A DNA stretch of 64,000 nucleotides, taken from Niabella pedocola (lineage in GTDB: Bacteria > Bacteroidota > Bacteroidia > Chitinophagales > Chitinophagaceae). The stretch covers positions 310,001-374,000 of the forward strand of contig NZ_JAJNEC010000006.1 of the NCBI RefSeq assembly GCF_021044425.1. Direction: 5' to 3'. Shown here piece after piece: positions 44,959 to 52,785 of this stretch. The notes beneath the pieces were generated by a model, which saw only the letters and a list, made by a program, of their open reading frames with translations, searched no databases and was not told the DNA's origin. The position numbers were made by a program, and so were the translations under genes. Each line of letters starts with the position of its first letter. The stretch's first letter is position 1.

Positions 44959-45247
44959 GAGCGGTTCCAGGTTTAACGTTCAGAGTTTAAAGTTCCACGT
45001 TCGTTTTTGTACCTGCCTTGATGTGCAATACTGATAGCTGGCCGCTAAAGGCTGATAGCTAAAGGCTGACCGCTAAAGGTGTCCATATACGATGCATCCC
45101 TGCCTCATTCACTGATTTTCACATTTCCACGTTGTCAATTTTCAAATTTTTCAAAAAAATAATTTTCCTGTAACTTTTTAACTGCATCGCCCGTATTACT
45201 TATAAACCGGTTTTAAAAGATATAACTACAACCCTGCTACTGGATCT
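44959..45247. repeat. 289-bp spacer made largely of dispersed repeat words
   Basis: It contains CCAGGTTTAACGTTCAGAGT (44967-44986) followed by TTAAAGTTCCACG, then three TGATAGCT/GCTGACCGCTAAAG words at about 45030-45080, then TTTTCAAATTTTTCAAA near 45139-45155. No ORF and no clear terminator for rodA. Confidence 0.5.
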
Positions 45248-45733
45248 ATGACGGATAAGGAATATAACGAATGTGTAACAATGTATGCGGACAATGTGTA
45301 CCGGTTTATTGTAAAAAACCTGAAACATGCCGCAAATGCGGAAGACGTGGTACAATCTGCATTCCAGGCGCTTTGGGAGCAGCGGAGCGAAGTGCAGGCT
45401 GAAAAGTCGAAATCATTGCTTTTTACCATCGCCTACCGGAAAATGATCGATCACATCCGTAAACATAAGCGGATGATTTATGAGGAGTCTATGGGCGCTT
45501 ATGACCGGTATACCGAAGAAGGGAGCCGGAATCTAAAAGAGGTATTGAACCGGGCGCTGGAGCGTTTGGATGATACCAAACGGTCGCTGGTGTTGCTGAA
45601 AGACTATGAAGGGTATAGTTACGAGGAGATTGGGGGTATTACCGGGCTTTCGGCCAGCCAGGTAAGGGTTTACCTGCACCGGGCGCGCCTGCAGCTGAAA
45701 GCGTATTTGGTTAAAATTGAAAACGTATTATAA
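45248..45733 (+). CDS. ECF RNA polymerase sigma factor
   Basis: 161 residues. Sigma region 2 lies at about 8-75 (CVTMYADNVYRFIVKNLKHA, AEDVVQSAFQALWEQ), and region 4 at about 100-155 (LDDTKRSLVLLKDYEGYSYE, EIGGITGLSASQVRVYLHRA). A membrane protein with features of an anti-sigma factor follows 2 bp after the stop, then an outer-membrane barrel 5 bp after that. A second barrel, probably with its own promoter, follows. No TonB receptor is present. Confidence 0.92.
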   Translation: MTDKEYNECVTMYADNVYRFIVKNLKHAANAEDVVQSAFQALWEQRSEVQAEKSKSLLFTIAYRKMIDHIRKHKRMIYEESMGAYDRYTEEGSRNLKEVLNRALERLDDTKRSLVLLKDYEGYSYEEIGGITGLSASQVRVYLHRARLQLKAYLVKIENVL

Positions 45734-45735
45734 CC

Positions 45736-46752
45736 ATGCAAGGAAAAATTAATCCGACCAATTATGAAACGTATTTCCTCCTGTATGTGGATGATGAACT
45801 GAGCGGAAATGAACGGACCGAGGTGGAAACATTTCTGCAACAGCACCCGGAAACCCAGCCGCTGTTGGACGAATTGCTCCGGACCCGGCAGGTTGCGGAT
45901 CCTGAAATGGTATTTCCCGGTAAATCGAAATTGCTTTTCGGCGCAGCAGCCATTACCGATGAAGCGCTGCTGTCTTACCTGGATAAAGAGGTTGTTCCGG
46001 CAGCTGTTTCGGAAGCGCTGCAGCATCCGTCTCCGGAACTGGCCCAGCGGCTGCAGGCATTTGAGCAAACCATCGCTGAGCCGGACCTGAGCGTTGTATT
46101 TCCGGATAAGGCCCGTCTGTACAGGAGCTCCAAGCGGATATCCCTCAACATGTGGAGGGTAGCTGCGGCAGCAGCCCTGGTGATGATGGCGGTGGGCGCT
46201 GCTTTATGGATGCAGCAGCAACACAATCGTGCAACCCTGGCGGAAGGGAAACCTCAGCGGCCGCAGGACAGTGTACCCGGAAACAACAGGACCAGCCTTC
46301 CTGGGGAGGACAGTGCTGCAGCCGATACGGTGCCACCGCCTGGCAGGGAAACCGCAATTGCCGTTTACAAAGCGCCGGATGAGTCTGGAAATGAAAGCCG
46401 GAGGCCCAAAAAAGAGGGCAACACAACCGCAGCTGTCGTTGCAACGGTAGCGCCGGCGAAATCAACCCCCGCTGTTTCAGGGCCACCCGCACCGGTATTG
46501 CGCAGTACCGATGTGGTTTCCCGCCCGGATGCAGACGTAGCCATCAACAACATGGAAAACACCCCGCCGGCTGTACTGAAACAGGATCCTTCCGTACATC
46601 AGGCCGTTGTAACTAACGAAGAAAAACAACCGAAAGAAAAAAAATCCTTATTCAAAAAGTTAACGCAACGCATTGAGGAGCGGGTATCGGGAGCGCTGAC
46701 AGACGGTGACGGCCAGGTAACCATTGCAGGCTTTGCAGTGAACGTAAAATAG
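45736..46752 (+). CDS. Putative anti-sigma factor with duplicated N-terminal domain
   Basis: 338 residues. The cytoplasmic part has an internal duplication: about 8-66 (YFLLYVDDELSGNERTEVET through FPGKSKLLF) and about 75-133 (LLSYLDKEVVPAAVSEALQH through FPDKARLY) share the pattern L-x-Y-[VL]-D-x-E, an Asp/Glu-rich end and FPxK[SA][KR]L. A membrane helix follows at about 138-155 (VAAAAALVMMAVGAALWM), then a low-complexity Pro/Ala/Thr periplasmic stretch and a basic C-terminus (FKKLTQRIEERVSG). Position after the sigma gene supports an anti-sigma role; no zinc motif is present. Confidence 0.65.
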   Translation: MQGKINPTNYETYFLLYVDDELSGNERTEVETFLQQHPETQPLLDELLRTRQVADPEMVFPGKSKLLFGAAAITDEALLSYLDKEVVPAAVSEALQHPSPELAQRLQAFEQTIAEPDLSVVFPDKARLYRSSKRISLNMWRVAAAAALVMMAVGAALWMQQQHNRATLAEGKPQRPQDSVPGNNRTSLPGEDSAAADTVPPPGRETAIAVYKAPDESGNESRRPKKEGNTTAAVVATVAPAKSTPAVSGPPAPVLRSTDVVSRPDADVAINNMENTPPAVLKQDPSVHQAVVTNEEKQPKEKKSLFKKLTQRIEERVSGALTDGDGQVTIAGFAVNVK

Positions 46753-46757
46753 AAAAA

Positions 46758-47633
46758 ATGAAAACGATCAGGATCATTGTATGGACCATTTTAATGGCAC
46801 CCTTTTGCCTGCAGGCGCAGGATAAAAAAGGTGCGGATACAACCGAAATCAGTGTAAAGATAATTACGAGTAAAAAGGACTCGGTAATCATCACCGGAAA
46901 CGGCCAGCCCTGGGTAAAAGCCAGCCGGGTAAAAAATGTAACCACCAGCTGGTTCAGCATCGACCTGGGGTTTGCAAATTTTGTAGACAATACCCTGTAT
47001 ACGGATGCAGCCACACAGGCATTTGCCCCGGGAGCGACCGATTCCTGGCTGGACCTGAGGAGCGGAAAGTCGGTGAACGTAAACATCTGGCTGCTGTCGC
47101 AAAAAATCAATATGGTACGCCATGTGCTGAACCTGAAGTACTCGTTAGGATTGGAGCTGAACAACTACCGGTTCAAGAACCCGGTACGGTTAAACCCCCG
47201 CCCGGCTACGGATGCCGCCATTCCTGCAGTGGTATACCTGGATGAAGCCCCCGGGCGTACCTACAAAAAAAGCAAGCTTGCAGCGGATTATCTTACACTG
47301 CCGGTGATGTTGAATGTATCCTTCCCTGTTAAGAACCGTAAAGTGGTAGAGGTGAACCGTAAAAACGTACGGATAAAGGCCAGCAAAGAATTTGGATTCA
47401 GTGCCGGTATCAGTGCCGGGTATCTTTACTCGGCCCGTAACAAATACATCAATTCGGATGAAGGGAAACATAAGTTCAAAGACGATTTCAGTTTAAATCC
47501 CTGGAAGATCTCTTATGTAGGCGAGGTAAACCTGGGTTACCTGGGGGTGTACGGATCTTTTGCCACCAAGAGCATGTTTAAACGTGGCTTGGACCTTACG
47601 CCGTATACCGTTGGCGTACGTGTAGGTTTATAA
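46758..47633 (+). CDS. Outer-membrane beta-barrel protein (PorT-like), copy 1
   Basis: 291 residues with a signal peptide (IRIIVWTILMAPFCLQAQ, about 20). The mature chain has alternating hydrophobic/aromatic strands ending in TVGVRVGL, typical of a small outer-membrane barrel. A central block LGLELNNYRFKNPVRLNPRP is shared almost unchanged with the next gene. It starts 5 bp after the anti-sigma gene. Role unknown; it may be the output of the sigma factor. Confidence 0.75.
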   Translation: MKTIRIIVWTILMAPFCLQAQDKKGADTTEISVKIITSKKDSVIITGNGQPWVKASRVKNVTTSWFSIDLGFANFVDNTLYTDAATQAFAPGATDSWLDLRSGKSVNVNIWLLSQKINMVRHVLNLKYSLGLELNNYRFKNPVRLNPRPATDAAIPAVVYLDEAPGRTYKKSKLAADYLTLPVMLNVSFPVKNRKVVEVNRKNVRIKASKEFGFSAGISAGYLYSARNKYINSDEGKHKFKDDFSLNPWKISYVGEVNLGYLGVYGSFATKSMFKRGLDLTPYTVGVRVGL

Positions 47634-47654
47634 TTTTATAAACAAGTTCTTTCC

Positions 47655-47662
47655 TATCTTTA
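47655..47662 (+). promoter_or_regulatory. -7-like element before barrel copy 2
   Basis: TATCTTTA differs by one base from TAnnTTTG and lies 62 bp before the ATG at 47724. It supports a separate transcript for the second barrel and argues against the TTG start at 47667. Confidence 0.3.
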
Positions 47663-47723
47663 TTTATTGAATAAACCAGATTTTGCAGCAAACAGATTTG
47701 TAATGCCATTGATTTGTATAAAG

Positions 47724-48581
47724 ATGAAACGAACATTACTGCTAGCTTTTTTGATTGCGTGGGCAGCCGTTGCCGGAGCCCAGGATACACCGGACACCCT
47801 TGTGATAAACGGCGTAACCATCATCCGCGATAATAAGCCGGTGGAGCGGGAACCCAAGAAGGGTTTTTTAAAAAGCATCAACACAAAAAAGAGCCTGAGG
47901 AATATAACAACCGAGTGGGGAATGGTAGATATTGGCATGTCGAATTTTGTGGATGGTACTGCTTATGCAGGTGAAGCGGCACAGGCCTATGCCCCCGGAA
48001 GTAATGAACAATGGTTTACTACGAAGTATTTCAAATCGAGGAATATCAATGTGTGGATCGTTACCCAGCGGTATAATTTGATCCATCATTTTTTAAACCT
48101 GAAATACGGGCTGGGGCTTGAACTGAACAATTACCGGTTTAAAAACCCGGTACGGTTTAATCCGCGTCCGGCAACAGATGTGGTAAACCCTCCGGTGGTT
48201 TCAATGGATGAAACGCCCGGCCGGAGCTACCGGAAAAATAAACTTGCGGCCGATTATATTACCATACCGCTGATGCTGAATTTTAATTTTACCCCGGACC
48301 GTTTGTATCCCTTTGAGCTGAGTGCGGGCGTTAGCGTGGGGTACTTATATGCCGCCAGGAATAAGACCATTACTTCTGATGAGGGAAAACTGAAGGCTAA
48401 GGATAATTTTGAGCTCGACCCCTGGAAGTTGTCTTATGTGGGCGATCTTACACTGGGAGTGGTTACGTTATACGGATCCTATGCGTTTAAAAGTATGTAC
48501 AAACGCGGCCTGGATCATACGCCCTATAATTTCGGTATCCGGTTGCGGCCGGCCGATTTCTTCAGCAAAATTCAGAATTAA
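47724..48581 (+). CDS. Outer-membrane beta-barrel protein (PorT-like), copy 2
   Basis: 285 residues from the ATG at 47724, which begins a clear signal peptide (KRTLLLAFLIAWAAVAGAQ). An upstream frame opening at TTG 47667 is rejected. It is a paralogue of the previous gene: LGLELNNYRFKNPVRFNPRP and the following DE[TA]PGR[TS]Y and YLYAARN/YLYSARN are common to both. A tandem duplication is evident; the termini have diverged. Confidence 0.75.
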   Translation: MKRTLLLAFLIAWAAVAGAQDTPDTLVINGVTIIRDNKPVEREPKKGFLKSINTKKSLRNITTEWGMVDIGMSNFVDGTAYAGEAAQAYAPGSNEQWFTTKYFKSRNINVWIVTQRYNLIHHFLNLKYGLGLELNNYRFKNPVRFNPRPATDVVNPPVVSMDETPGRSYRKNKLAADYITIPLMLNFNFTPDRLYPFELSAGVSVGYLYAARNKTITSDEGKLKAKDNFELDPWKLSYVGDLTLGVVTLYGSYAFKSMYKRGLDHTPYNFGIRLRPADFFSKIQN

Positions 48582-48966
48582 GGCGGAATAGCCGTTTGTT
48601 TTTTAAACGCAATGGTCGCAAAGCAGCCGGAAACAGGGGCCATGGAAAAATCCTTTTCGTTCTTAGCATAATCCTGTCGCCCCTTGCGTTTAAAATTTAA
48701 CCGCGAAGGGCAAACTACCCGCAAAGGCAGCAACAGGAATAAGAGGTACTGGTATTATTCCTCACTGCCCCGCCAAGAGATAAAAATAATTTTGATCCCG
48801 GTTTATTAAAGGTCGTAGGAAAATTAATAGCAGATGCCTTAACGTTTGTGCCACAGCAACGAATCGTCATTCCCACATTTCCAAATCTTCAAATTGAAAG
48901 TTCCGGAGTTACATGCCGGGTTAAGATGATGGGCGGTTCCGCACATTAGGCGTGGTACCCCAATGA
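48582..48966. repeat. 385-bp convergent spacer with an imperfect long hairpin
   Basis: TTTTAAACGCAA (48601-48612) and TTGCGTTTAAAA (48684-48695) are exact complements, with AGGGGC/GCCCCT nested inside, so 48601-48695 can fold on itself. A TTCCAAATCTTCAAATTG word lies at about 48880-48897. No ORF is credible here. Confidence 0.5.
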
Positions 48967-49575
48967 TCATTGCATATCCACATATACGATCCGGTACCGG
49001 TTCTTTGTACTGGTTGTTTTTTTCAGTAACCAGATGCCCGCAACCGAGGTGGCCGTAGCAATACCGAGGCCCGCCAGGTTCTTGCCCTTAAAAACAGGTT
49101 CGTTTGCACGGATGCCATTGATAATATTCAATACATCGTATCCAAAACCTCCCAGGGCCATCAATCCGCCCAGCGGCACCCATACGGTTTTCCTTCCTCT
49201 GTTCCGGGGTACATAAATGGTTTTGATCTCTTTGTAGTGGAAGGGAATGATATCTTTCCGTAAGGTATCTGTAACCACATAACCCAGTATATTCTGATAC
49301 CGCGTGGTTTTATAGGATGCAATAAAAACAGTATCCCGGGCAATGGCGTCAATCGGACCATCATAGGAGAAGCCATCTGTTCCCAAAAAATGGATATCCA
49401 TGCCGGCATAAAAGTTCCGGACGGTAATGCCGTTTTTTTTGCGGACAGAAATATAATCGCTCATTTTATGGATGGCTGTTTGTGCGGAAGCAGGCTTGTA
49501 AGCAGCACTGTCAGACTGCGCTGAAACCTTCAGCGCAAACAGCAGACAGCTACACAGTGTAAGCAGTTTTACCAT
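48967..49575 (-). CDS. Secreted protein of unknown function
   Basis: 202 residues. Signal peptide KLLTLCSCLLFALKVSAQ ends near residue 20. Two hydrophobic stretches near the C-terminus (PLGGLMALGGFGYDVLNIIN and LAGLGIATATSVAGIWLL) suggest membrane association. No domain is recognised. The -7 word TATCTTAG (49581-49588, minus strand) ends only five bases before the ATG, which would make the mRNA leaderless. Confidence 0.55.
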   Translation of the reverse strand: MVKLLTLCSCLLFALKVSAQSDSAAYKPASAQTAIHKMSDYISVRKKNGITVRNFYAGMDIHFLGTDGFSYDGPIDAIARDTVFIASYKTTRYQNILGYVVTDTLRKDIIPFHYKEIKTIYVPRNRGRKTVWVPLGGLMALGGFGYDVLNIINGIRANEPVFKGKNLAGLGIATATSVAGIWLLKKTTSTKNRYRIVYVDMQ

Positions 49576-49580
49576 TTGCG

Positions 49581-49588
49581 CTAAGATA
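49581..49588 (-). promoter_or_regulatory. -7 element abutting the start codon
   Basis: Minus strand TATCTTAG, then CGCAA, then ATG. The start of transcription would be at or beside the ATG. No -33 match was found. Confidence 0.35.
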
Positions 49589-49638
49589 CTATCAAATAAG
49601 TTAGTGCGTTCTTCGTCATTTGTTAAAGAAAACTAATT

Positions 49639-50799
49639 TTAGATACCCATCCGTTGTATGAACGCCGTTTGCAGATAAGGTCTGAGCTCCGTATAGGGGA
49701 CCCATATATCAATCAGGCCAAATGCATAGGCGGCTACTTCATAAGGCTGGTAAATAAACCCGATGCCTTTGGGAGTAAAATAGAAATTGTCTGTAAGGGC
49801 CAGCCGCTCATCAAAAAGAATATCGGTAAGCGGTTTATTTTGCGCTATCTTATAGCGTGTCCGGAGATGCTGTTCGAGGATGGGCTGAAGGGTTGCAGAA
49901 TCGATGTGCAGTACATCACTGAGTGCCAGTTCTTTTTGCTGTTGCATATCCAGGCAAAGCATGGTTTGACCGTACATGCCATGTGCGCCGCCGGTATAAG
50001 CATAATTGCCCACACTGAGAATGGCATAGCCATTATTGTTGTAGATAAGGTTTGAACTGATCTGCTGATCATAATGCATCATTGAAAAAGGTGCTTCATC
50101 TTCATTGCCTGCGGCCTTCATGGTATCGATATCGTCGCGGAAGTTTTCAATAAAGCTCCTTCCGAATTGCGTCAGCGCGGTTTGCAGTGATGCGGTATCC
50201 GTTGTTTGGGCACCCAGGATATTTTTTTTCAGCAGCCCGGTAAACCAGGTATCCGTTGCTTTTCCGGGTTCCAGCAATACCAGGCTGGTAAAGGCTGTGG
50301 GCGTATCTTTTTTAAAACCGGTGATCCGGATCGAATCGATATAACCCACCGGCACAAAGGCGCTACCACCTTCCGTTGGGCGAAACTGGACCCGCTCCGT
50401 TTTGCTGCCGAATTTAAAACCGGTGATGCCATCCGTCCGGATCAGCAGGTGCAATGCAGCATCGGTGCCGGCCGAATCATCCTGCAGCGCGCGTGGTGCA
50501 AATTCGATAAAGGATAAACTGTCGTTTTTGAGCAGGCTGTCTTTTTGAAAGAGCAGGTCTATGGTTTGCCCCTCGTTATTTAATGTATAGTTTACATCGT
50601 ATGTGTTTCCGAACTTAACCACATGCATCACCGCCGGCTGATCGCCAATGGTGCCTTCATATTGGAGGTAGTAGTTGTCCGGAGCTGGCGCCAAGGCCAA
50701 CGAGTCGCTGCCCGAAGAATTATCACTTTTTTTATCGGTATGCTTACAACTGAAGCACAGGGTCAGCACAGCGAGGAAGAGGAAGGATATTTTTTTCAT
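49639..50799 (-). CDS. DUF3298-type lipoprotein
   Basis: 386 residues. Lipobox LCFSC puts the acylated Cys at about 18. An N-terminal domain at about 45-190 (YLQYEGTIGDQPAVMHVVKF) precedes a RsiV/DUF3298-like C-terminal domain at about 240-380: SVGNYAYTGGAHGMYGQTML, then FYFTPKGIGFIYQPYEVAAY. In Gram-positive RsiV this fold binds lysozyme; the role in Bacteroidota lipoproteins is not established. The start is supported by a -7 word at 50828-50835. Confidence 0.75.
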   Translation of the reverse strand: MKKISFLFLAVLTLCFSCKHTDKKSDNSSGSDSLALAPAPDNYYLQYEGTIGDQPAVMHVVKFGNTYDVNYTLNNEGQTIDLLFQKDSLLKNDSLSFIEFAPRALQDDSAGTDAALHLLIRTDGITGFKFGSKTERVQFRPTEGGSAFVPVGYIDSIRITGFKKDTPTAFTSLVLLEPGKATDTWFTGLLKKNILGAQTTDTASLQTALTQFGRSFIENFRDDIDTMKAAGNEDEAPFSMMHYDQQISSNLIYNNNGYAILSVGNYAYTGGAHGMYGQTMLCLDMQQQKELALSDVLHIDSATLQPILEQHLRTRYKIAQNKPLTDILFDERLALTDNFYFTPKGIGFIYQPYEVAAYAFGLIDIWVPYTELRPYLQTAFIQRMGI

Positions 50800-50827
50800 G
50801 CGTCTTTCGTTTAGTAGAAACCAAACG

Positions 50828-50835
50828 CAAAATTA
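50828..50835 (-). promoter_or_regulatory. -7 element of the DUF3298 lipoprotein gene
   Basis: Minus strand TAATTTTG, exact TAnnTTTG, 28 bp upstream of the ATG at 50799. The -33 word is poor. Confidence 0.4.
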
Positions 50836-50958
50836 AAACATCAGGCGTATTAATCGCAGGAAATAAATCGGGCACTTTTTCGCTGTGGCCACAGCGGTGC
50901 AGACGGTACCGAAGATGGCCGGTTTGCTGTATCAGCGTATCTGTGCCAATAACTCTCC

Positions 50959-50987
50959 AAAAAAAAATGAGGCACCCGGCCTCATTT
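50959..50987 (-). terminator. Terminator of the second susCD operon
   Basis: Perfect 9-bp stem AAATGAGGC/GCCTCATTT with a 5-nt loop, followed on the minus strand by a long T-run. It ends 32 bp beyond the susD stop. Confidence 0.92.
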
Positions 50988-51018
50988 AAAAAGAAGAAAT
51001 AAAAAGTTCCGTTACCGG

Positions 51019-52773
51019 TCAATACCCATAGTCCTGCGTGATCTTCGGATTTGCGTCGATCACCGGTTGCGGGATGGGTAACAGCTCACTGTGATTGGCT
51101 TTGTACAGTTGGGCTACGTTGGTGACCCAGGCCGCAGTGATGGATCGTGTCCAGTTAACCCGGGTGTATCCCGTAGCACTGGAAGGGGAAGGCCGGTATA
51201 ATGAATTGGCAAATACTACCTGCTGCGATCCCGGCAGGTAATACATATATTGCGGTATTTTATCATAAGGGGCCTGGAAGTTCATCAGCTTGGTGTAGTT
51301 ATCTCGCACATCGCTTATTTTTTGGGCCAGCAGGTTCCAGCGGATCAGGTCATATTTGCGGACGCCCTCGCCTCCAAATTCAAAGGAACGCTCTCTCACC
51401 AGCGCATCAAAGAATCCCTGTTTATCGGAAGGAGTGGTACCGATGCGGCTTTCATTTCCTTTGAACCCTCTTTTCCGTACCTCCTCAAATGCCTGTATGG
51501 CATCGGCCGTAGGACCGTTATTGAGTTCGTTTTCGGCTTCGGCAAACATCAGCAATACATCTGAAAAACGCAGGATCGGCCAGTTAATACCGGTGGCCTG
51601 TATCGCAGATGTCAATGCCGGCGTGATCCAGTCGGAACGGAATTTTCCACTGGTCATATTTACCAGGGTTTGCACCGTTTTTGAATTGTCCGCGTTGTTG
51701 TAGTATGGAGCGCAGGTTACATCACGGCGGGTGTCGGTAGAATCAAATGAATAAAAATATACCGGAATCACCCGTACGGATCCGTTGCCCAATAACGCCG
51801 TATTTCCCGGGATGTAAAAGCGCGGCCCATCATAGTATCCCAGCTTGCTGTCTACTTCACGGGCCATGGCCACTTCAAACAGCACTTCTCCAAACGGATC
51901 AATTTTATACGCATCGATACCGTCTTTAAACACCGATTGAAAGCTGGGGTTTAGCGTATGCTGGTCTCTGTGCTGCAGGAGGTCATAACATTCATCCCGC
52001 GCAATTTTATAGTAATCGAGGTAATCGGGCTTTCGTTCCATCGTTCCGGACCGGCGCAGGGCATAACCGCCGCGGAATAATGCCAGCCGCGCGCGCAGGG
52101 CTTTAACGGTGCCCTTGGTAATGCGTTCATCAGCGGCTACGGCCTTGCGCCAGGGTACCAGCTCCTCGGCCTGTTTCAGATTGGCCAGCAGGGTATCGTA
52201 AATAATATCCCGGTCTGTTTTACCCAGGAAAAGGTCGGCCTGGTCAATAGAGGGAATAAAGGGTGCCGGTACATCGCCCCAGTTACGGATCAGTTCAAAG
52301 TAAAACTGTGCCCGCAGGGTGAGTGCTTCCCCATGCAGTCTTCTAAGCTCCGTTTTTTCGGCATCCGTTCCGGTGTTGTACAGTTCCATGGCCGGAATAT
52401 TTTTAATACAGATATTCGCGCGTTCAATGCCCGAATAAAGCTGGTTGAATGGTTGCAGCAACTGTGCGTTGGTGGGCTGAAGGTTGTACCGCGAAAGATC
52501 GCGGGAGCTATTGTCCGGCGCAGAAGCGTTGGTAACACCGATCATCTCATCGTTGTCATAAGGATACATCATGCTCAGCCGGCTGCCATAGCCCTGGTCT
52601 CCCGCCAGCTGGTCATATGCACCAAGAACGGCACTGCGGGCGTTTACTACGGTACTGAAAATATATTTTTCACCAAATGCCGATTGGGGTTCCAGCGTCA
52701 GGTACTTTTTGCAGGAGGCCAGCAGCAGTGCTGCAACACCAAAGAACAATATGAAAGAACGTTGTTTTGTCAT
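51019..52773 (-). CDS. SusD/RagB-family nutrient-binding lipoprotein
   Basis: 584 residues from the ATG at 52773, which gives the signal peptide TKQRSFILFFGVAALLLASC; an upstream ATG at 52782 adds three residues. SusD features: KKYLTLEPQSAFGEKYIFST, LRAQFYFELIRNWGDVP, the binding-site loops, and the C-terminal FSDVLLMFAEAENELN, then ERSFEFGGEGVRKYDLIRWN. It follows the SusC gene by 12 bp and is followed directly by a terminator. Confidence 0.95.
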   Translation of the reverse strand: MTKQRSFILFFGVAALLLASCKKYLTLEPQSAFGEKYIFSTVVNARSAVLGAYDQLAGDQGYGSRLSMMYPYDNDEMIGVTNASAPDNSSRDLSRYNLQPTNAQLLQPFNQLYSGIERANICIKNIPAMELYNTGTDAEKTELRRLHGEALTLRAQFYFELIRNWGDVPAPFIPSIDQADLFLGKTDRDIIYDTLLANLKQAEELVPWRKAVAADERITKGTVKALRARLALFRGGYALRRSGTMERKPDYLDYYKIARDECYDLLQHRDQHTLNPSFQSVFKDGIDAYKIDPFGEVLFEVAMAREVDSKLGYYDGPRFYIPGNTALLGNGSVRVIPVYFYSFDSTDTRRDVTCAPYYNNADNSKTVQTLVNMTSGKFRSDWITPALTSAIQATGINWPILRFSDVLLMFAEAENELNNGPTADAIQAFEEVRKRGFKGNESRIGTTPSDKQGFFDALVRERSFEFGGEGVRKYDLIRWNLLAQKISDVRDNYTKLMNFQAPYDKIPQYMYYLPGSQQVVFANSLYRPSPSSATGYTRVNWTRSITAAWVTNVAQLYKANHSELLPIPQPVIDANPKITQDYGY

Positions 52774-52785
52774 AATCAACATGTA

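Noticed and set aside
47667..47723. TTG start at 47667 for the second barrel protein
   Set aside because: It would place 19 residues before a clear signal peptide; the ATG at 47724 fits better and a -7-like word lies upstream.
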